In this document: one piece after another, positions 60,206 to 64,000 of the stretch | Numbering within the stretch: position 1 is the first letter of the stretch | Layout: each line of letters opens with the position of its first letter | Assembly: GCA_003524095.1 (NCBI GenBank) | Contig: DOEE01000003.1 | Location: 310,001-374,000, forward strand | DNA from: Clostridiales bacterium | GTDB lineage: Bacteria > Bacillota > Clostridia > Christensenellales > UBA1242 | Reading direction: 5' to 3' | Length of the DNA stretch: 64,000 nt | Notes under the pieces: generated by a model | What the model was told of the DNA's origin: nothing | The model's input: only the letters and a program-made list of their open reading frames with translations | Database searches by the model: none | Position numbers and translations under genes: made by a program

Positions 60206-61531
60206 ATGATTTTTGGAACAGATGGGATAAGGGGAATTGTTGACGTATCAATTGATTCAAAACTTGCATATAAGGTTGGCAAAGCATATGCAAAATACAT
60301 AGAAAAACATGACTTGCCTAAAAAAGTAATTGTTGGAAAAGATACAAGAATTAGCGGTGACACATATTTTTCAGCACTTGCTTCGGGGCTTAGTGACTAT
60401 GGAATAGATGTAATTTTTGTAGGAATAGTATCCACTCCTACAATTTCTTTTTTACTTACAAAAATGAATATTGGCGGTGGAGTAATGATTACTGCGTCGC
60501 ATAATGATTTTACATACAATGGACTTAAATTATTTGATAAAATCGGAAGAAAACTAAGTATTGAAGACGAAAAAGAAGTCGAAGAATACTACAAAAAGAA
60601 AATTCGACCAAGTGCATGTAAGGGGAAAATTACTTTCAATTTTCAAATACCTAATATTTACAAAGATTATTTGTTAAGTGAGTGTTATTGCAATTTGCAT
60701 AATATAAGTATTGCTCTTGATTGTGCTAATGGTTCAAACTTTTCAATTGCTCCAAAGATTTATCATACCTTTGGTGCAAATATCATCAAAGTCGCTTGTA
60801 ATAATGACGGAAAAAATATAAATAATTATTGTGGTGCAAATCATATTGACAGATTGCAAAAAGAAGTTCTCTGTCATTCGACTGATTTTGGAATTGCATT
60901 TGATGGAGATGGGGATAGATTAAGAGTAGTGCTTAGTGATGGCAAAATATTGGACGGAGATGATATTCTGTTTATTTTGGCTAATTACTTAAAACAAAAA
61001 AACAAACTAAATGGGCTAACTATTGTTGGAACTATTATGACAAACAAGGGCTTGGAAGAAAGTTTGAAAAAGTTGGATATTAGTCTTGTTAGATGTGATG
61101 TTGGAGACAAAAACGTAATAAATTGCCTTAGCCAAAATCATTATTCAATAGGCGGTGAGCCATCTGGACACATCTGTATATATGAACATAATACCACATG
61201 TGATGCATTGTTTAATAGTCTATATTTTTTGAAAGTTATAACCGAAAACAAAATTGATATACATCAAATTTTGTCTAAATTAGTTAAGTATCCTAGTCTA
61301 CTTTGCAATTTGGAAGTGTCCAAAGATTTACGCAAGAATTGGGACGATAATTTAATTATAAAACAAGAAATAAAAAATATATCAGATATGTATCCAAATT
61401 GTAGAATAGTTGTTAGACCAAGTGGTACTGAACCTATGATAAGATTATATGTCGAAAGTCATAGTGATATTGAAAACGAAATTATAATAAGTAGACTAAA
61501 AGATATTATTAAAAAGTATAATAAAATATAA
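60206..61531 (+). CDS. glmM: Phosphoglucosamine mutase
   Basis: GlmM interconverts glucosamine-6-P and glucosamine-1-P for peptidoglycan precursor synthesis. Motifs: MIFGTDGIRG at the start, TASHN (96-100) with phosphoserine S98, DGDGDR (233-238) binding Mg2+, GGEPSGH for the sugar and RPSGTEPMIRLYVE for the phosphate. 441 residues, standard. The 42-nt gap after the flavoprotein gene suggests co-transcription; a terminator follows. Confidence 0.97.
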   Translation: MIFGTDGIRGIVDVSIDSKLAYKVGKAYAKYIEKHDLPKKVIVGKDTRISGDTYFSALASGLSDYGIDVIFVGIVSTPTISFLLTKMNIGGGVMITASHNDFTYNGLKLFDKIGRKLSIEDEKEVEEYYKKKIRPSACKGKITFNFQIPNIYKDYLLSECYCNLHNISIALDCANGSNFSIAPKIYHTFGANIIKVACNNDGKNINNYCGANHIDRLQKEVLCHSTDFGIAFDGDGDRLRVVLSDGKILDGDDILFILANYLKQKNKLNGLTIVGTIMTNKGLEESLKKLDISLVRCDVGDKNVINCLSQNHYSIGGEPSGHICIYEHNTTCDALFNSLYFLKVITENKIDIHQILSKLVKYPSLLCNLEVSKDLRKNWDDNLIIKQEIKNISDMYPNCRIVVRPSGTEPMIRLYVESHSDIENEIIISRLKDIIKKYNKI

Positions 61532-61555
61532 AAATAATAGGTTTTTTAAAAATAT

Positions 61556-61584
61556 AAAAGCACAAGTTAATCTTGTGCTTTTTG
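61556..61584. terminator. Bidirectional terminator after glmM
   Basis: AAAAGCACAAG (61556-61566), 5-nt loop, CTTGTGCTTTT (61572-61582). It lies between the converging glmM and DUF2726 genes. Confidence 0.9.
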
Positions 61585-61616
61585 ACATATATATTAGTTT
61601 TTCTGGCAATAACCTA

Positions 61617-62201
61617 CTACTTTTTGTTTACTTCGCTTAGTATTTTGTCTTTTAAATATGCAACTGTAGTGTTATTCATTTTTTTCAAAACTTCAACTTT
61701 TAATTCTTCAACGTTGTATTCACTTTCAATTTGTTTGTGCATAACTGGTATTTTAACTTCGTTTAATACTGCGAGTACATTATCGTCAAATTTTTTGAGT
61801 TGTTGTGCAATTGGACTTGGTTCATATAAGTCTATGACCAAAATTGGTTTCATTCCTTTTCTCAAAAACACACAGACATCAACATATTTGTCAAGTACTG
61901 ACTTATAGTCGATTAGGTTTCCTTTTGGCTCGATTAGTTTGGATACTCCAACATTTGGAAAAGCAATACAATCCCTTGGCAATGCCTTGTGCAAGGCATT
62001 TAAAAATATCATCTCTTTTTCGGTGCAATAGTTTTCCTTTAGTTTGACTTGTGGTGTTGAGTTTCTTTGGAGTGTGGTGTTTATAGGCTTACTAAATTTT
62101 TTTTGTAAGTGTTTGTACAAAACAAAAGATAATACTATTCCTATTGATAGTATTATAAGTGGCAAAAATATTTCGGTGAATGTATTTAATAATCTACTCA
62201 T
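61617..62201 (-). CDS. DUF2726 membrane-anchored protein
   Basis: A 194-residue protein with one N-terminal membrane helix (about 11-33), a short linker and a DUF2726-like domain: CTEKEMIFLNALHKALPRDCIAFPNVGVSKLIEP, then YVDVCVFLRKGMKPILVIDLYEPS. DUF2726 domains resemble restriction-endonuclease-like folds, but the usual catalytic Asp/Glu-x-Lys is not clear here, so activity is uncertain. Single gene on the minus strand. Confidence 0.72.
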   Translation of the reverse strand: MSRLLNTFTEIFLPLIILSIGIVLSFVLYKHLQKKFSKPINTTLQRNSTPQVKLKENYCTEKEMIFLNALHKALPRDCIAFPNVGVSKLIEPKGNLIDYKSVLDKYVDVCVFLRKGMKPILVIDLYEPSPIAQQLKKFDDNVLAVLNEVKIPVMHKQIESEYNVEELKVEVLKKMNNTTVAYLKDKILSEVNKK

Positions 62202-62269
62202 AACTCTTCGTCCTAAATTATCTTATACATATATTTTACTACAAAAATTTGCCAAAGTAAATACACATC

Positions 62270-62310
62270 AAAAAAAATGTACTAAGTTTGTAAAAACATT
62301 TTAACTTAGT
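62270..62310 (-). terminator. ung terminator
   Basis: Read on the minus strand, GTACTAAGTT (62310) pairs with AACTTAGTAC across a 14-nt loop, followed by A and eight T. Confidence 0.8.
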
Positions 62311-62324
62311 ACGCATTTTATATT

Positions 62325-63002
62325 TTAAATATTTTCAATTTGCCAATCAATTGGTGTTTTGTTAAGTTTTCTGAGAATTTCGTTTGTCTTGCTAAAATGA
62401 TGACATCCAAACCAACCGCCTTGATTCGCACTCATAGGACTAGGGTGTACCGCTTCCAATACATAATGTTTATTTCTATCAATATTCTTGCCAATTGCTT
62501 TTGCATTTGAACCCCAAAGCAAAAATATAACGGGGTCAACTCTTTGATTTAATAGTTCAACTACTTTGCCAGTTATTTGCTCCCAACCTTTGTTTTTGTG
62601 ACTATTAGGTTTATTTTTTTCAACAGTCAAAACGCTATTTAGTAGTAATACTCCTTGTTTTGCCCATTTAGTTAAATTTCCGTTGTTTGGAATATAACAT
62701 CCCATATCATCGTGTAATTCTTTGTAAATATTCTTAAGTGAAGGGGGAATGGCTACATCATTTTCAACCGAAAATGAAAGCCCATGGGCTTGATTTGGAT
62801 TGTGATAAGGGTCTTGTCCAATAATGACCACCTTGACATCGTTATATTTAACAAGGTTAAGTGCGTTAAAAACATTTTCTGGTTTTGGGTATATAATTTT
62901 GTTTTGATACTCATGATTCAGCCAAGATTCGAGTTCTTTGTATCGAGTGGTTTCAAATTCACTTTTTAGCAAATCAAACCAATTTTTCTTGATTAAAAAC
63001 AT
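62325..63002 (-). CDS. ung: Uracil-DNA glycosylase
   Basis: Ung removes uracil from DNA to start base-excision repair. GQDPYHNPNQAHGLSFSV has catalytic D64; LLWGSNA and HPSPMSANQGGW with H186 complete the site. The ATG at 63002 (MFLIKKNW) lies 7 nt after AAGGAG, preferred over a TTG one codon upstream. 225 residues, standard for family 1. Confidence 0.98.
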   Translation of the reverse strand: MFLIKKNWFDLLKSEFETTRYKELESWLNHEYQNKIIYPKPENVFNALNLVKYNDVKVVIIGQDPYHNPNQAHGLSFSVENDVAIPPSLKNIYKELHDDMGCYIPNNGNLTKWAKQGVLLLNSVLTVEKNKPNSHKNKGWEQITGKVVELLNQRVDPVIFLLWGSNAKAIGKNIDRNKHYVLEAVHPSPMSANQGGWFGCHHFSKTNEILRKLNKTPIDWQIENI

Positions 63003-63092
63003 CAATTTTCTCCTTCAAGAATATTTTTAAATTAAAATTTGGAACTTAAATTTTCAGTTTTTTGAAAAAAACTACAAAATATTCATACTTAG

Positions 63093-63121
63093 ATTGTATA
63101 ATATTTTGTTCTTTTTTTCAA
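63093..63121 (-). promoter_or_regulatory. ung promoter
   Basis: On the minus strand: TTGAAA (63121-63116), 17-nt spacer, TACAAT (63098-63093). Confidence 0.7.
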
Positions 63122-63174
63122 TCATTTTGTAAATACTTAAACAAATATCTAATAACATTAGTGTTTAAAATTGT

Positions 63175-63203
63175 TTGTACTCAAACTTAATTTGGAGTAT
63201 ACT
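63175..63203 (+). promoter_or_regulatory. Promoter of the patatin-like gene
   Basis: TTGTAC (63175-63180), 17-nt spacer, TATACT (63198-63203), 45 nt before the ATG. Confidence 0.7.
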
Positions 63204-63247
63204 CATATATAAGAATTATTTTTGTAAATAGAGTTATAGGAGATTTT

Positions 63248-64000
63248 ATGGAAATACTTGTTGCTCCAAAACTAAAAAAATATCGTAAAATTGGTCTCGC
63301 ACTTGGTGGTGGTGGCGCTAGGGGATTTGCTTTGATTGGGGCTGTTAGAGCTTTTGAAGAAGCAAATATTAAGTTTGACTATATTAGTGGAACCTCAATT
63401 GGCTCAGTGATAGGTGCGATGCTTGCATTTGGCGTAACTAGTCAAGAAATGCAAGATATTGCCACAAAAATTAGAGTCAAAGACATAAGAAAAAATGTAA
63501 TTCCTTTTATGCCTAGTTCAACCGAGAATATTGAAAAAATTATTACTCAAACAGTTGGAGATATTAACATTGAAGATTTAAAAACGCCATTTTGTGCGGT
63601 TGCTGTTGATATGATTAGTGGAAACGAAGTCGATATTACAAAAGGTCGTTTGTGCAAGGCTTTGGCTGGAAGTTGTGCTGTTCCTACTGTGTTTAATGCG
63701 GTTGAGTTTGAAGATAAACTCTTGTTTGATGGTGGACTTCAAAACACCATTCCTGCCGATGTCTTGAGAAAACTTGGCTGTGATGCGGTAGTTTCGATAG
63801 ATATTAATTCTACACGAGGCAACGGAACTGACTCAAAAAAATATTTTGATTTACTTATGGCAAGTGTCAGGGTTATGATGAAAAGCAATGCCATTAAGGG
63901 CTATTTGAACTCGGATATTATTGTTAAACCCGATTTAAAGAGATTTAGCGCTTCAAAAACTACTGGCATGCTTGAAATGATTGAAGAAGGATATAATGCG
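63248..64000 (+). CDS. Patatin-like phospholipase (cut by the window end)
   Basis: The first 251 codons of a patatin-family lipid acyl hydrolase. The oxyanion loop GGGGARG is at 20-26, the nucleophile motif GTSIG at 48-52 with Ser50, and the catalytic DGG at 161-163, giving the usual Ser-Asp dyad. No signal peptide, so a cytoplasmic or peripheral enzyme of the RssA/YchK type is likely. Ribosome site TAGGAGA. The frame is still open at the window edge; the family is usually 250-320 residues. Confidence 0.95.
   Translation, partial: MEILVAPKLKKYRKIGLALGGGGARGFALIGAVRAFEEANIKFDYISGTSIGSVIGAMLAFGVTSQEMQDIATKIRVKDIRKNVIPFMPSSTENIEKIITQTVGDINIEDLKTPFCAVAVDMISGNEVDITKGRLCKALAGSCAVPTVFNAVEFEDKLLFDGGLQNTIPADVLRKLGCDAVVSIDINSTRGNGTDSKKYFDLLMASVRVMMKSNAIKGYLNSDIIVKPDLKRFSASKTTGMLEMIEEGYNA

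Overview
The window is AT-rich bacterial DNA of low-GC Gram-positive (Firmicutes, Clostridia-like) character. Supporting signs are the zinc-type 61-residue S14, an AddA/AddB pair in place of RecBCD, consensus SigA-type promoters, strong AAGGAG ribosome sites, a Firmicutes-type L10 leader, and ribosomal gene order of the S10-spc-alpha type. TGA is used as a stop in several genes, so code 11 fits. The species cannot be named from sequence alone; an uncultured gut-type clostridial lineage is plausible. No tRNA, rRNA, insertion sequence, CRISPR array or phage gene was found.

Layout: (1) 1-7.9 kb, rpoB-rpoC with its own promoter and terminator. (2) 7.9-10.4 kb, a small accessory stretch: an unknown 98-residue protein behind a structured leader, an anchored propeller-like protein, a lone HicB-type protein and a decayed gene. 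(3) 10.4-14.8 kb, the str operon rpsL-rpsG-fusA-tuf. (4) 14.9-18.3 kb, two unknown genes, one strongly acidic and disordered. (5) 18.5-21.1 kb, rpmG-secE-nusG-rplK-rplA. (6) 21.2-25.3 kb, a GNAT-like gene and an ABC-F ATPase placed between rplKA and rplJL, then rplI on the minus strand. (7) 25.4-42.5 kb, accessory and cell-envelope genes: a Cys-rich DUF1540-like protein, tandem YugP-type membrane zinc peptidases, addB-addA, a three-helix membrane protein with a long coiled coil, a PRC-barrel protein, an SPFH/zinc-ribbon protein, a DUF1858 protein and a LemA-DUF2207 pair. (8) 42.6-59.2 kb, the full S10-spc-alpha supercluster from rpsJ to rplQ, including secY, adk, map, infA and rpoA. (9) 59.3-64 kb, a thioredoxin-reductase-like flavoprotein, glmM, a DUF2726 protein, ung, and a patatin-like gene cut by the window end.

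Together the window carries most of the transcription/translation core. The most interesting signals are in RNA. These are a run of nine small hairpins with a possible pseudoknot between rpmJ and rpsM; a closed, multi-helix S10 leader followed by a likely attenuator; two copies of an L1-binding 23S rRNA mimic, one before rplK and one over the rplA ribosome site; and a leader with twin hairpins showing identical UGGUGG loops. Two core proteins also naturally carry residues that cause antibiotic resistance in other bacteria: RpoB Gln at the E. coli 526 position and S12 Arg88.
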